From Natrinema altunense (GTDB taxonomy: Archaea; Halobacteriota; Halobacteria; Halobacteriales; Natrialbaceae): a stretch of 64,000 nucleotides of DNA. Below the pieces are notes generated by a model, which ran no database searches, had not been told where the DNA came from, and was given only the letters and a program-made list of their open reading frames with translations. Both the position numbers and the translations under genes were made by a program. Numbering within the stretch: the first letter of the stretch is position 1; every line of letters starts with the position of its first letter. Positions 37,760 to 46,838 of the stretch are shown here, one piece after another. The stretch lies in contig NZ_JNCS01000002.1 of the NCBI RefSeq assembly GCF_000731985.1, positions 62,001 to 126,000 on the forward strand, in the 5' to 3' direction.

Positions 37760-39181
37760 TCAGAACGCGAGCGCGTCCACGAGGATCGCGACCAGCACGG
37801 CCCCGAGGAAGGCGTTCGAGGCGTGGAACGACCGGAACGCGGCGGCCTCGGTCTGCTCGAAGTGGAGTCGCACAGCGGTCCAGAGGAAGATCCCGCCGAA
37901 GACGACGACCGTGCCGGCGTACAGCGCGCCGAGGTCGGTGATCCAGGCCAGCGCGATCGAACTCACGAGCGTCGCGGCGATGTAGTAGACGATCTGCTTT
38001 CGCGTCTCGGTCTCCCCGCGGACGACGGGCATCATCGGGAACCCGCCGCGAGCGTAGTCGTCCTTGTAGGCCAGCGCGAGGTTGTAGAAGTGCGCCGGCG
38101 TCCACAGGAAGATCACGCCCGCGAGCGCGAGCCCCGGCCAGCCGATCTCGTTCGTGACGGCCGCCCAGCCGATGAGTGCGGGCAACGCGCCGGCAGCACC
38201 GCCGATGACCGTGTTCTGGACCGTGTTCGGCTTGAGCAAGAGCGTGTAGACGACGCTGTAGAACACGATTGCCGCGAGCCCGAGCGCCGCCGCGAGCCGG
38301 TTGATCGTCAGGAACGCGGCCAGTGACGCCGCGGTCAGTGCGAGCCCGAACGCCAGCGCGTTGCGGACCGGAATCAGGTCGACCGCCAGCGGCCGGTCGG
38401 CGGTGCGGGACATCTTCTGATCCACGTCGCGCTCGAGGACGTGATTGAACGTCCCGCTCGCACCGATCGCGAGGACGCCGCCGCCGAGCGTCGCGACGAT
38501 CGTCGTGGTCTCGAGGTCGCGGCCGGCGGCCAGCGCCATCCCGGCGGCGGCGACCAGACAGAGCAGCCACATCAGGCGTGGCTTCATCATCTTGAAATAG
38601 GCGAAGGCGGTCAGTCGGGCGCGGGCTATCCGACTCGCGGGCAGCGTACGTTCGGCGGCGGTCGGCGTCGACTCCTCGAGCGGGGCCGGCGAGTCGATGC
38701 CGTCCTCGTCCGCGCTGCCGGTCGCGAGTTCGAGGTCCCAGGCAAGCGCGAGGACGACCCCCGAGAAGATCACGAGCCCGAGCGCGAGGTGGAGTCCGGG
38801 GAGGACAGCCTCGGGACCGATCGTCGCGGTGGCGGCACCGACGCCGACCTGGACGACATAGAGCGCGGCGGCGGCGACGAGCGTCGCCCGGACGCGCCGC
38901 GAGGCGTCACCGAAGGCGGCGGCGTACGCCGTGACGGCGACGAGCAGGCCGACGACGACGGCGGTGAGCCGATGGCCCCACGCGATCGCGAGTTCGGTCT
39001 GGTTCAACGGGTCGACCGGGGCGTGACAGGTCGGCCACGTCGAACACGACGCGGCCGCGTTCGTCAGCGAAGTCGTCGCGCCGACGATCAACAGCAGATA
39101 GACGCCCAGCGCGGTCGCTGTGAGCAGTGCGGAAAAGCGGCGTCGCGTGCCGATCGGGCGGGGGAACGACTCTGTTGCCAC
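37760..39181 (-). CDS. ctaB: Heme O synthase fused to a CtaA-like half
   Basis: A 473-residue membrane protein. Residues ~1-150 form four helices with histidines like the heme A synthase (CtaA/Cox15) family (A-W-G-H-R-L-T and L-H-L-A-L-G). Residues ~190-473 are the UbiA-type farnesyltransferase CtaB with N-H-V-L-E-R-D-V-D-Q-K-M near 245 (N-x-x-x-D-x-x-x-D) and A-Y-K-D-D-Y near 370, which bind the farnesyl-diphosphate magnesium. It makes heme O, and possibly helps to heme A, for the terminal oxidase. Fusions of this sort are a haloarchaeal feature. Start ATG at 39181. Confidence 0.9.
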   Translation of the reverse strand: MATESFPRPIGTRRRFSALLTATALGVYLLLIVGATTSLTNAAASCSTWPTCHAPVDPLNQTELAIAWGHRLTAVVVGLLVAVTAYAAAFGDASRRVRATLVAAAALYVVQVGVGAATATIGPEAVLPGLHLALGLVIFSGVVLALAWDLELATGSADEDGIDSPAPLEESTPTAAERTLPASRIARARLTAFAYFKMMKPRLMWLLCLVAAAGMALAAGRDLETTTIVATLGGGVLAIGASGTFNHVLERDVDQKMSRTADRPLAVDLIPVRNALAFGLALTAASLAAFLTINRLAAALGLAAIVFYSVVYTLLLKPNTVQNTVIGGAAGALPALIGWAAVTNEIGWPGLALAGVIFLWTPAHFYNLALAYKDDYARGGFPMMPVVRGETETRKQIVYYIAATLVSSIALAWITDLGALYAGTVVVFGGIFLWTAVRLHFEQTEAAAFRSFHASNAFLGAVLVAILVDALAF

Positions 39182-39321
39182 GGCTATTATCGTCTACACC
39201 GTTCGACTCCGTGTATTTAGGGCTCTCGCTTTTTCCCACCCGTCGCGGACGGGATCGGCCGTGACCGCGGTCCTCGAGAGGCGACCGAAAAGGGATTGTA
39301 CTCGACAACGTAGCGCCCTCC

Positions 39322-39648
39322 GTGTCCGGCGACGCGCACCGTCACGTCCACGGGACCGCCACCGATACATCGGGACCTCCCTCGGCCAGTGCTCCCGATA
39401 TCGACGTTCGGGATGAGACGCCGTCGGCCCGATGCCCGTACTGCAAGCGACCGTTTCGGCGACCGGCGTTCGAGTCGCTCCACCGCGGCCGCGAGCATCA
39501 CGACCGTCTCTCCGATCGCGAACGAGCGGCCGCCGAGCGGGCCGCTCGCGACGAGCGCGCTGCACTGCGGCGCTTCCGACTGTACGCGCTCGGCGTTCTC
39601 GTGGTGCTGTACTTCGGCCTCCTCATCGTCGCCGCCTTCGTGGTCTGA
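39322..39648 (+). CDS. Zinc-finger protein with a C-terminal membrane helix
   Basis: A 108-residue protein. A C2H2-like finger reads C-P-Y-C-K-R-P-F...S-L-H-R-G-R-E-H-H (residues ~38-60), followed by an E/R-rich helix and a single hydrophobic segment at 87-107. This layout matches a haloarchaeal family (DUF7410-like, from memory). Start GTG 39322; no ATG in frame upstream. It may be a membrane-bound regulator; function unknown. Confidence 0.68.
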   Translation: MSGDAHRHVHGTATDTSGPPSASAPDIDVRDETPSARCPYCKRPFRRPAFESLHRGREHHDRLSDRERAAAERAARDERAALRRFRLYALGVLVVLYFGLLIVAAFVV

Positions 39649-39681
39649 ACGCCTCGGTCGCGTCTCGTCGGCCGTGTTCGA

Positions 39682-39978
39682 CTACATCCCCATGTCTTCG
39701 GCGGCCGCCGGAATCGGTAGGTCGTGTGGCGAAACGCCCAGCAACTCCCCGACGTGGTCGAGTGCCATCTCGAACCCGTAGTAGCGCTCGAGTTCGTCAC
39801 CGTCGGCGGCGGGTCGCACCTTCAACATCGCGTACCCCTCGCGGTTCTGTGCGATCGCGGCGGTCCCGCCGGTCCCGTAGTCGCCGGCGTCGCGTTCGAA
39901 CGCGAGGATTCGTTCGGTCTCGGTCTCCTCGTAGGTCGCCTTGATCCCGTTGGCCGCCGCCGTTCGATCGTCGGTCAT
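39682..39978 (-). CDS. Conserved haloarchaeal protein, 98 residues
   Basis: A small soluble acidic protein (M-T-D-D-R-T-A-A-A-N-G-I-K-A-T-Y-E-E-T-E-T-E-R-I-L-A) with no metal or catalytic motif, ending in A-A-E-D-M-G-M. It resembles a DUF7111-like haloarchaeal family, but I cannot be certain. The upstream in-frame start at 40050 adds a leader that looks non-coding, so ATG 39978 is chosen. Convergent with the preceding zinc-finger gene. Confidence 0.65.
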   Translation of the reverse strand: MTDDRTAAANGIKATYEETETERILAFERDAGDYGTGGTAAIAQNREGYAMLKVRPAADGDELERYYGFEMALDHVGELLGVSPHDLPIPAAAEDMGM

Positions 39979-40082
39979 ACTCGTCACTCGGGACGCGCCC
40001 ACCGGGAAACTGTCGGTTCCGGTCGGAACGTCAAGGCCGAACATCGACACCGATTTTTCGGTTGCCTCCGAGGCTCCGACCA

Positions 40083-40985
40083 GTGAGCCGTTCGGATTCC
40101 CTCCCGGTTCGTCGCCCGCTCGCGACGTTTCGACTCACGCGATCGGTCGCCCTCCAGTGGCTCGTCGTTTCCGCGGTCGGCTTCTTCGGGTTCGCCTACG
40201 CGCTCGGCCACGTCCTCGCGTGGCTCCGCGGGACCTCGCTCGAGCCGATCGTGATCGCGCCGTCCTCGCCGCCGACGGTAGTGAGTTGGATCGCCGTCTC
40301 CATCGGACTGCTCGTCTGCGTCGTCGTCCCGCACGAACTGCTTCACGGCGTGTTCATGGCCCGCTACGGCGATACGCCGCGATACGGGATCGGCGTCTCC
40401 TATTTCGTGTTGCCGTACGCCTACGCGGAGACCAGCGACGCGAACTACACGCGGAACCAACTGCTCGTCGCCCTGCTCGCGCCGTTCGTCGTGATCACGG
40501 TTGTCGGCCTCGCCGCGATGGTCGTCGTCCCCACGCCGCTGCTGATCGTCCCGCTGGCGGCGAACGCGGCCGGCTCGATCGGCGACCTCTGGATGGCCGC
40601 CGTCCTCTGTCAGTACCCCGCCGACGTTCGCGTCGGCGACCCCCCGGACGGCGTGCGGGGCTTCGGGATTTACGGCACCGACGAGCAGGTGAGCCGTCTC
40701 CCCGGGACGACGCTGCTCTCGCGGTTCCTGACCGGCAGCGTGGGCACCCTCGCTGCGGTCGCGGCCTACGCCCTCCTCGCGGTGTTGCTCTCGCTCGCAT
40801 TCGGCTCCGGCGACGTCGTCCTCGGGGCCCCCGAGCGGGGCTGGCTGCTCGTCCGTCACGACCACCGACCCGGCGGCACCGCCGTCCTCGAGCTCGGCGA
40901 TGGCCCGTTGGTCGGCACGGCCGCCCTCGGCGGCCTCGCGTGGACGGTCGTCGCGACCCTTCGGCGGCGTCTCGCGTCCGAGTGA
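40083..40985 (+). CDS. DUF3267 membrane metalloprotease-like protein
   Basis: A 300-residue membrane protein with the zinc motif H84-E-L-L-H88 in V-V-P-H-E-L-L-H-G-V-F-M-A-R-Y-G at the end of a transmembrane helix. Two further pairs of helices follow, with N-A-A-G-S-I-G-D-L-W-M near the third-ligand position. This matches the DUF3267 (putative zincin peptidase) family. GTG 40083 is preferred: the next earlier start is a TTG in the shadow of the convergent gene. Substrate unknown. Confidence 0.85.
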   Translation: MSRSDSLPVRRPLATFRLTRSVALQWLVVSAVGFFGFAYALGHVLAWLRGTSLEPIVIAPSSPPTVVSWIAVSIGLLVCVVVPHELLHGVFMARYGDTPRYGIGVSYFVLPYAYAETSDANYTRNQLLVALLAPFVVITVVGLAAMVVVPTPLLIVPLAANAAGSIGDLWMAAVLCQYPADVRVGDPPDGVRGFGIYGTDEQVSRLPGTTLLSRFLTGSVGTLAAVAAYALLAVLLSLAFGSGDVVLGAPERGWLLVRHDHRPGGTAVLELGDGPLVGTAALGGLAWTVVATLRRRLASE

Positions 40986-41031
40986 ACGCGGCAACCGTAA
41001 CGTTCGAGCGCCCGTCGTACGGACGGACCGT

Positions 41032-41319
41032 ATGACCAAGTGGCTTCGAAGCGGCCGTCGCCGAGACATCTGTTTCCTGCTCGCCGCCGCCGACGGCGAA
41101 CTGCGGGGGCAACAGCTGAAATCGCGCCTCGAGTCCCACTACGACGACCGACTCGAGCCGAAGTCGTTCTACGGCTCGCTGTCGGCGCTAGTCGACGCGG
41201 GAATCGTCGAGAAGCGGACCGAGGGTCTGCACGATGTCTACGCGCTGACCGACGGCGGGGAGCGGCGAGTCCGAGCACACTACGATTGGGTGGTGGACTG
41301 TCTCGAGGACGGGGACTGA
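41032..41319 (+). CDS. PadR-family transcriptional regulator
   Basis: A 95-residue winged helix: R-R-D-I-C-F-L-L-A-A-A-D-G-E-L-R-G-Q-Q-L-K-S-R-L-E, then S-F-Y-G-S-L-S-A-L-V-D-A-G-I-V-E-K and H-D-V-Y-A-L-T-D-G-G. These are the PadR N-terminal domain features; the C-terminal dimerisation helix is short. It starts 46 bases after the DUF3267 gene and may be co-transcribed with it. Effector unknown. Confidence 0.85.
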   Translation: MTKWLRSGRRRDICFLLAAADGELRGQQLKSRLESHYDDRLEPKSFYGSLSALVDAGIVEKRTEGLHDVYALTDGGERRVRAHYDWVVDCLEDGD

Positions 41320-41358
41320 CGACACCGGTGTGGCGGCTCCGGCTGGCGTGCCGTGTCG

Positions 41359-41520
41359 TCACTCGAGCGAGGGATTCCTGTAGAGATGGACGACGACGTA
41401 GATCGGGAGCGCGAACAGCAAGACGAACAGCGGGAGCATCGCGGCCTCGGCTTTCTCGCCGAACGTTCGCACGATCAGCGTATACGCGATGATCGCGAGG
41501 AACAGCTCCGTACGGTCCAT
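41359..41520 (-). CDS. 53-residue single-helix membrane protein
   Basis: Translating the minus strand from the ATG at 41520 gives an uninterrupted 53-residue protein: M-D-R-T-E-L-F-L-A-I then I-A-Y-T-L-I-V-R-T, a loop with E-K-A-E-A-A, and a hydrophobic helix L-P-L-F-V-L-L-F-A-L-P-I-Y-V-V-V-H. Two short helices and a clean stop fit a real haloarchaeal microprotein; it converges on the PadR gene. No family recognised. Confidence 0.65.
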   Translation of the reverse strand: MDRTELFLAIIAYTLIVRTFGEKAEAAMLPLFVLLFALPIYVVVHLYRNPSLE

Positions 41521-41641
41521 AGGTTCACTGTACCCAGCACCGTTATAAACATGCCGAAAGAATGCGGAACAAAGGCGATCGGCAAAGCAGTCGGATGGTC
41601 GATCCGCAAGCCGCAGGCTCTTGACGCGGGAAGTCGGGGGG

Positions 41642-42787
41642 CTACTCCTCGAGCAGTTGATCGCCGATCGTGTTCCGGAGCACTTCGCTGGTGCCCTCGT
41701 AGATCTCGTTGAGCTTGGCGTCCCGGTAGAACCGCTGAGCGGCGAAGTCCTTGGTGTAGCCGTAGCCGCCGTGGATCTGGATGCCTTCGTTGGCGACCTC
41801 CCGGCTCACTTCGGAGGCGTAGAGCTTGGCCTGAGCGGCGTCCTTGATGTAGTTCTCGCCGCGGATTTTCTTGTCGGCGGCCTTGTGCATGAGCATCTTG
41901 GCGGCTTGGATCTTCGTGTCCATGTCGGCGAGCTTGTGCTTGATCGACTGGAACTCGCCGATCGGCTGGCCGAACTGCTCGCGCTCGTTGGCGTAGTCGC
42001 GGGCCTCCTCGAAGGCCGCGCGGGCGATGCCGACGCCGCGGGCGGCGATCGTGATCCGGCCGCCGTTGAGGGTCTTCAGCGCGTGGACGAAGCCGTCGCC
42101 CTCCTCGCCGAGCAGCCGCGAGTCCGGGATTCGAAGGTCGTCGAATCGGAGCTCGGCGGTCGGACAGCCCTTGTCGCCGAGTTTGTCCTCGGTGCCTTCG
42201 ACGATGAAGCCGTCGTCCTCCTCGGGGCGGACGATAAAGGACGAGATGCCCTTGTTGCCCGCATCGGGGTCGGTCTTCGCGAAGAGCGTGACCGTGTCCG
42301 CCACGGAGCCGTTCGAGATCCAGAGCTTCCCGCCGTTGATGACGTACTCGTCGCCGTCCTTCTCGGCGGTGGTCTCCATCGCCGGCACGTCGCTGCCCGC
42401 GCCGGCCTCCGAAAGTGCGAACGCGCCGACGTCCTCGCCCGCCGCGACGGGGGTGAGATACTCCTCCTTCTGGGACTCGTCGCCGAACTCGTAGAGCATG
42501 TTCCCGGCCAGCGACGTGTGGGCGGCGACGATCGTCCCCAGCCCGCCCGAGCCTCGAGCGATCTCCTCGAGCCCGATCGCATACGAGTGATAGTCCAGTC
42601 CGGCGCCGCCGTACTCCTCGGGGAAGGGCATCCCCATCAGCCCCAGGTCGGCCATCTCACTGACGAGGTCGGCGGGGAACTCGTCCTCGTGGTCGATCTC
42701 CTCGGCGACCGGGACGACCTCCTCGTCGACGAATTCCGACACCATGTCTCGAATCTGTTGCTGCTCGGCCGATAGTCCAAAGTCCAT
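41642..42787 (-). CDS. Acyl-CoA dehydrogenase
   Basis: A 381-residue flavoenzyme of the acyl-CoA dehydrogenase family, introducing a double bond in the first step of acyl-CoA beta-oxidation. Signatures: A-L-S-E-A-G-A-G-S-D-V in the central FAD region, and the C-terminal I-Y-E-G-T-S-E-V-L-R-N-T-I-G containing the catalytic Glu. Q-I-H-G-G-Y-G-Y is also present. Chain length preference cannot be read. It lies near an acyl-CoA ligase on the same strand, with a plausible fatty-acid role. Confidence 0.95.
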   Translation of the reverse strand: MDFGLSAEQQQIRDMVSEFVDEEVVPVAEEIDHEDEFPADLVSEMADLGLMGMPFPEEYGGAGLDYHSYAIGLEEIARGSGGLGTIVAAHTSLAGNMLYEFGDESQKEEYLTPVAAGEDVGAFALSEAGAGSDVPAMETTAEKDGDEYVINGGKLWISNGSVADTVTLFAKTDPDAGNKGISSFIVRPEEDDGFIVEGTEDKLGDKGCPTAELRFDDLRIPDSRLLGEEGDGFVHALKTLNGGRITIAARGVGIARAAFEEARDYANEREQFGQPIGEFQSIKHKLADMDTKIQAAKMLMHKAADKKIRGENYIKDAAQAKLYASEVSREVANEGIQIHGGYGYTKDFAAQRFYRDAKLNEIYEGTSEVLRNTIGDQLLEE

Positions 42788-42988
42788 ATCGCCGCATTAG
42801 GAATCATTACCCTTTACTGTTCTTTCTTCCGTCCGTCCCGTGTCAGTCGCGGGAGGGAAATCGGCCACTCGTGGGCCACGGATCGGCAGCGACGGACTCG
42901 GCTCCCCGCCTGTGTCACCGAGGCGTCCGGCGTCCCGACGCTGGCGACGGCTGTCGTGGCTCCCGGCGAAAACGAACCGTGACTGCAG

Positions 42989-44641
42989 TCAGTTCCGGTC
43001 CGGGGCAGCCTCGTCCGGAACCTGTCCCTCGACCAGGGACTGGTCGGCGTACTCCTCGCGGATGTCCTTCTTCGAGAACTTGCCCGTTGCCGTCTTGGGC
43101 ACTTCCTTGATGAACTCGATCTCGTCCGGCAGCCACCACTTGGGATACTCGTCGGCGAGTAGTTCGTTGATCTCGTCGACGAGCGTCTCGCGATCCGCTC
43201 CCTCGGCGGGCACGACGAACGCGACCGGTCGTTCCTGCCAGCGCTCGTGGGGCACGCCGACGACGGCCGCCTCGGCGACGCCGTCGTGGGCCATGATCGC
43301 GTTCTCGAGTTCGACCGACGAAATCCACTCGCCGCCGGATTTGATCACGTCCTTCTCCCGGTCGACGATCTTGATGTAGCCGTCCTTGTCGACGGTAACG
43401 ACGTCGCCGGTCTTGAGCCAGCCGTCCTCGAAGTCCGCCTCGTTGGCCTCGGGGCGCTCGAAGTACTCCGTCGTCACCCACGGCCCGCGGATCCACAGTT
43501 CGCCGAACTCCTGCCCGTTCCAGACGATCTCCTCGCCGTCGTCGTCGATGACTTTGAACTCGAGGCCGGGGACCACGAGGCCCTGTTTGCTGCGCTTTTC
43601 GACCTGGGTGTCGTAGTCCGCAGTCGCCAGATCGGATTTGAGGTGAGAGACCGAGCCGATCGGGGCCATCTCGGTCATGCCCCAGGCGTGAAGCACCTCG
43701 ACGCCTTGAGTGTCGAACCACTCGACCATCGATTTCGGTGCCGCCGAACCGCCGACGATGACTGTCTCGAGCGTCGAGAGGTCGACGTCGTGCTCCGAGC
43801 AGTACTCCATCAGTCCCAGCCAGACGGTCGGGACGCCGGCGCTGATGGTCACGCCCTCGTTTTCGATGAGGGTCGCGAGGTCTTCTGGCTCCGGGGAGGG
43901 GCCGGGGAAGACCTGTTTGGCTCCGCCCGCGGTCGCCGTAAACGGCATCCCCCAGGCGTTGACGTGGAACATCGGGACCACGGGCATGACGACGTCGTCG
44001 TCGGCCATCGGAATCCCTTGTGGCGTCTGGGACGCCATCGTGTGGCTCCAGAGCATCTGCTGGGTGTATTCGACGCCTTTCGGGTTCCCGGTCGTCCCCG
44101 AGGTGTAACACATCCCCGCGGGCTGGTCCTCGTCGACGTCGGGCCAGTCGTAGTCGGTCGCGTGGCCCTCGATGAACGACTCGTACGGCGTCGCCTCGAG
44201 ATCGTCGGCCGCCTCGTGTCCCATGACGACGAAGTCGACGCCATCGAACTCGTCGTCGGCATCGGCGACGGCACCGGCGAGTTTCGACGCGAGCGACTGG
44301 TCGACGAAGATCAGTTCGTCGTCGGCGTTGTCGACGATATACTGGATGTGGGCGTCCGGAAGCAGGGGATTGATCGTGTGGAGTTGTGCGCCGATCGAGG
44401 GGACGGCGAAGTACGTCTCGAAGTGACGCGAGTGATTCCAACAGAAGGTCCCGACGCGGTCGCCGCTCTCGATCCCGTACTCGTCGAGGGCGTTCGCGAG
44501 CTGGCTCGTTCGCCCCTCGTACTCGCTGTAGGTGTATCGTTGCATCCCGTCGTGGTTCCGGGAGACGATTTCCGTGTCGGAATAGAGGTTTGTCGCACGC
44601 CACAAGAACGGCCGAAGTGTTTGATCTGTTCCGCCTGGCAT
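42989..44641 (-). CDS. Long-chain acyl-CoA ligase
   Basis: A 550-residue adenylate-forming enzyme. The phosphate loop C-Y-T-S-G-T-T-G-N-P-K-G-V is at about residue 178, Y-x-x-T-E as H-A-W-G-M-T-E-M-A-P-I, W-L-K-T-G-D-V near the hinge, and the late P-K-T-A-T-G-K-F-S-K-K with the catalytic Lys. It joins a fatty acid to CoA using ATP in the cytoplasm. The dehydrogenase gene lies 200 bases downstream on the same strand, so the two probably belong to one degradation pathway. Confidence 0.95.
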   Translation of the reverse strand: MPGGTDQTLRPFLWRATNLYSDTEIVSRNHDGMQRYTYSEYEGRTSQLANALDEYGIESGDRVGTFCWNHSRHFETYFAVPSIGAQLHTINPLLPDAHIQYIVDNADDELIFVDQSLASKLAGAVADADDEFDGVDFVVMGHEAADDLEATPYESFIEGHATDYDWPDVDEDQPAGMCYTSGTTGNPKGVEYTQQMLWSHTMASQTPQGIPMADDDVVMPVVPMFHVNAWGMPFTATAGGAKQVFPGPSPEPEDLATLIENEGVTISAGVPTVWLGLMEYCSEHDVDLSTLETVIVGGSAAPKSMVEWFDTQGVEVLHAWGMTEMAPIGSVSHLKSDLATADYDTQVEKRSKQGLVVPGLEFKVIDDDGEEIVWNGQEFGELWIRGPWVTTEYFERPEANEADFEDGWLKTGDVVTVDKDGYIKIVDREKDVIKSGGEWISSVELENAIMAHDGVAEAAVVGVPHERWQERPVAFVVPAEGADRETLVDEINELLADEYPKWWLPDEIEFIKEVPKTATGKFSKKDIREEYADQSLVEGQVPDEAAPDRN

Positions 44642-44932
44642 CTTCGTGTTCTACTGTAGCACAATGACTGTATTATTCTTTTCATACACACACTGCTATG
44701 ACCGGATTTCCGATCGTTCCGACCCGAATAGGATGAACGGACATCTAGAGAAAAATAACCGATGCGGTTCAGATGCCCGAGCCGACGAGGACAGTAGTGT
44801 GACAGCCAGTTCCACGGATACGGCATTTACGGGAAGCGAGAACCCCACGACAACGGTCGTATCTCCGGACGACCCGTGCGAACGGCGTTCGATGCCGGTT
44901 CGTCGACGCTGTACCGTTGCTCGAGCCCTGCC

Positions 44933-45574
44933 TCAACTCGAACCGACGGTCGCGAGCGCGTCCTCGATCGGCGTCGCTCCCGACAGGATTTCGAACGTCT
45001 CCCCGTACACCGGCTCGAAGTCGAGCGCGGTCACGAGCGTCCGTGCGACGTCTTCGCGGGGAATGGAACCGGAATCCGGATCGAGCCCGTTGCCCGCTCG
45101 GATCTCGCCGGTTCCGGGGTCGGTGGTCAGTTCGCCCGGGCGAACGATCGTCTCGGTCAGATCGCTCGTGCGGAGGTACTCGTCGGCTTCGGCTTTGGCG
45201 ATCAGGTAGTCCCGAAGCGGCTCGGGTCCCGCCGCCGGCTCGTCGGCGCCCATCGAACTGAGCATGACGAACCGGTCGACGCCCGCTTCGCTGGCCGCGT
45301 CGATCAGGGAAATCGCGCCGTCGCGGTCGACGCCGTAGACGTCGTCCCCGCCGGAGCCGGCTGCGAAGACGATCGCGTCACAACCCTCGACCGCGTGCTC
45401 GACATCCCCGGTCAGATCCGCGACGACCGGCTCCCCGCCGCGGGCGGTCATCTCGTCGGCCTGCGATTCCGTTCGGATCATCGCTCGAGCGGTCCGCTCG
45501 CTCTCGCCGAGCAGTTCCGTGACGTGCTGTCCGACCTGACCGTGCGATCCGGCGATGAGTATGGTCTGGCTCAC
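44933..45574 (-). CDS. NAD(P)-binding NmrA/SDR-like protein
   Basis: A 213-residue atypical SDR. The N-terminus Q-T-I-L-I-A-G-S-H-G-Q-V-G-Q-H-V is the Rossmann loop of the NAD(P)H-binding/NmrA group. The active-site Y-x-x-x-K is Y-L-I-A-K, followed by T-I-V-R-P-G. GTG 45574 is chosen since the motif then falls close to the N-terminus; an ATG at 45601 would add nine residues. Cofactor-dependent role unknown. Confidence 0.87.
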   Translation of the reverse strand: MSQTILIAGSHGQVGQHVTELLGESERTARAMIRTESQADEMTARGGEPVVADLTGDVEHAVEGCDAIVFAAGSGGDDVYGVDRDGAISLIDAASEAGVDRFVMLSSMGADEPAAGPEPLRDYLIAKAEADEYLRTSDLTETIVRPGELTTDPGTGEIRAGNGLDPDSGSIPREDVARTLVTALDFEPVYGETFEILSGATPIEDALATVGSS

Positions 45575-45730
45575 GGCCGTCGTTTCGTCGCTCGGCCACA
45601 TACCGGTTGTGTCGTCCGGCGCCGAGAGCGGGTGCTCCGAGTCGCCGCGCCGTCCCGATTTCCGCCGGCCGGAAGAGCACGCCGCGACCGCGGCGTTTTT
45701 CCCCGGGGGTCACGAAATGAACACGAGTAG

Positions 45731-46777
45731 ATGACCACGGGCCAGCCCGAACCTCCCACCGACGCCGATCTCGAGTGGTGTTACGACGCGGTTCACGGCG
45801 TTTCGCGGACTTTTTCGATCACGATCGATCGGCTCGAGGAGCCGATGGCGAGACACATCTGTATCGGGTACCTCCTTTGTCGGATTGCAGACACGATCGA
45901 GGATGCGGGGCATATCCCGCCGGACGCACAGACCGAACTCCTCGCCGAATACGACCGACTGCTCGATCCGGACGCCGAGGAATCGATCACGGCCTTCATG
46001 GACGACGTCGAGCCGTGGATTCCCGAGGATCGAACCGACGACTGGGACGTGGTCGCCGAGACGCCGCGGGTACTGCGGACCTTCGAATCGCTCGACGAGG
46101 AGCCCCGCGAAATCATGCGCGAACCGGTCCGCGAACTCGTCGACGGCATGGCGATGTTCACCGACCGGTACTCCACCGAGGGCGGATTGCGGCTCCAGAC
46201 GATCGAGGAACTCGAGGAGTACTGCTGGTACGCTGCCGGGACCGTCGGTACCCTGATCACGGGGCTGGTCGCTCGCGGCACCTCGCAGGAACGGGCGACG
46301 GAGATGCGGGAAAACGCCCGGTCGTTCGCCCTCCTCTTGCAACTTGTCAACATCGCCAAGGACGTCGACGACGACTATCACGAGGAGAACAACGTCTACC
46401 TCCCCGCCGAGTGGCTCGCGGCGGAGGACGTCGACGTCGAGGCAGTCACCGACGAGGCCCACCACGGTGGCGTCACGAACGTCATCAAGCGGGTGACAGG
46501 CCGCGCCGAGAGCTACCTCGACGACGCCCAGCGCTACCTCGAAGTCGTCCCCGAACACAACGGCAACCGCCTCTCGGCGTGGGCGATCCCCTACCTGCTC
46601 GCCGTCGGAACGCTCCGAGAACTGCGCGAGCGCCCCGAAGACGTCGTCCGCGAGGGCGACGTCAAGGTCTCTCGAGCGGAAGTGTTCGCCCTCCTCCAGC
46701 AGTTCGAGGACGGCGTCTCCCGCTCTCGACTCGAGGAACTCCGCAGCAAGATGGCGGAACAGCCGCTCCACCAGTAG
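45731..46777 (+). CDS. Squalene/phytoene synthase family enzyme
   Basis: A 348-residue all-helical prenyl transferase. Both acidic motifs are kept: L-C-R-I-A-D-T-I-E-D-A near residues 55-65 and N-I-A-K-D-V-D-D-D near 212-220. The N-terminal S-R-T-F-S-I-T-I-D-R-L and the Y-C-W-Y-A-A-G-T-V-G helix favour squalene synthase over phytoene synthase. It would join two farnesyl diphosphates for squalene and menaquinone-associated lipids; carotenoid synthesis is the alternative. ATG 45731. Confidence 0.9.
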   Translation: MTTGQPEPPTDADLEWCYDAVHGVSRTFSITIDRLEEPMARHICIGYLLCRIADTIEDAGHIPPDAQTELLAEYDRLLDPDAEESITAFMDDVEPWIPEDRTDDWDVVAETPRVLRTFESLDEEPREIMREPVRELVDGMAMFTDRYSTEGGLRLQTIEELEEYCWYAAGTVGTLITGLVARGTSQERATEMRENARSFALLLQLVNIAKDVDDDYHEENNVYLPAEWLAAEDVDVEAVTDEAHHGGVTNVIKRVTGRAESYLDDAQRYLEVVPEHNGNRLSAWAIPYLLAVGTLRELRERPEDVVREGDVKVSRAEVFALLQQFEDGVSRSRLEELRSKMAEQPLHQ

Positions 46778-46838
46778 CGGGCGAGCCCTCGCCGACCGGT
46801 ACGTTGAACTCGCGTCGGGACGTACTGACACGTATCCA

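Noticed and set aside
44646-45209. A 187-codon frame antisense to the NmrA-like gene
   Set aside because: Serine/arginine-rich shadow; the opposite strand carries the Rossmann gene.
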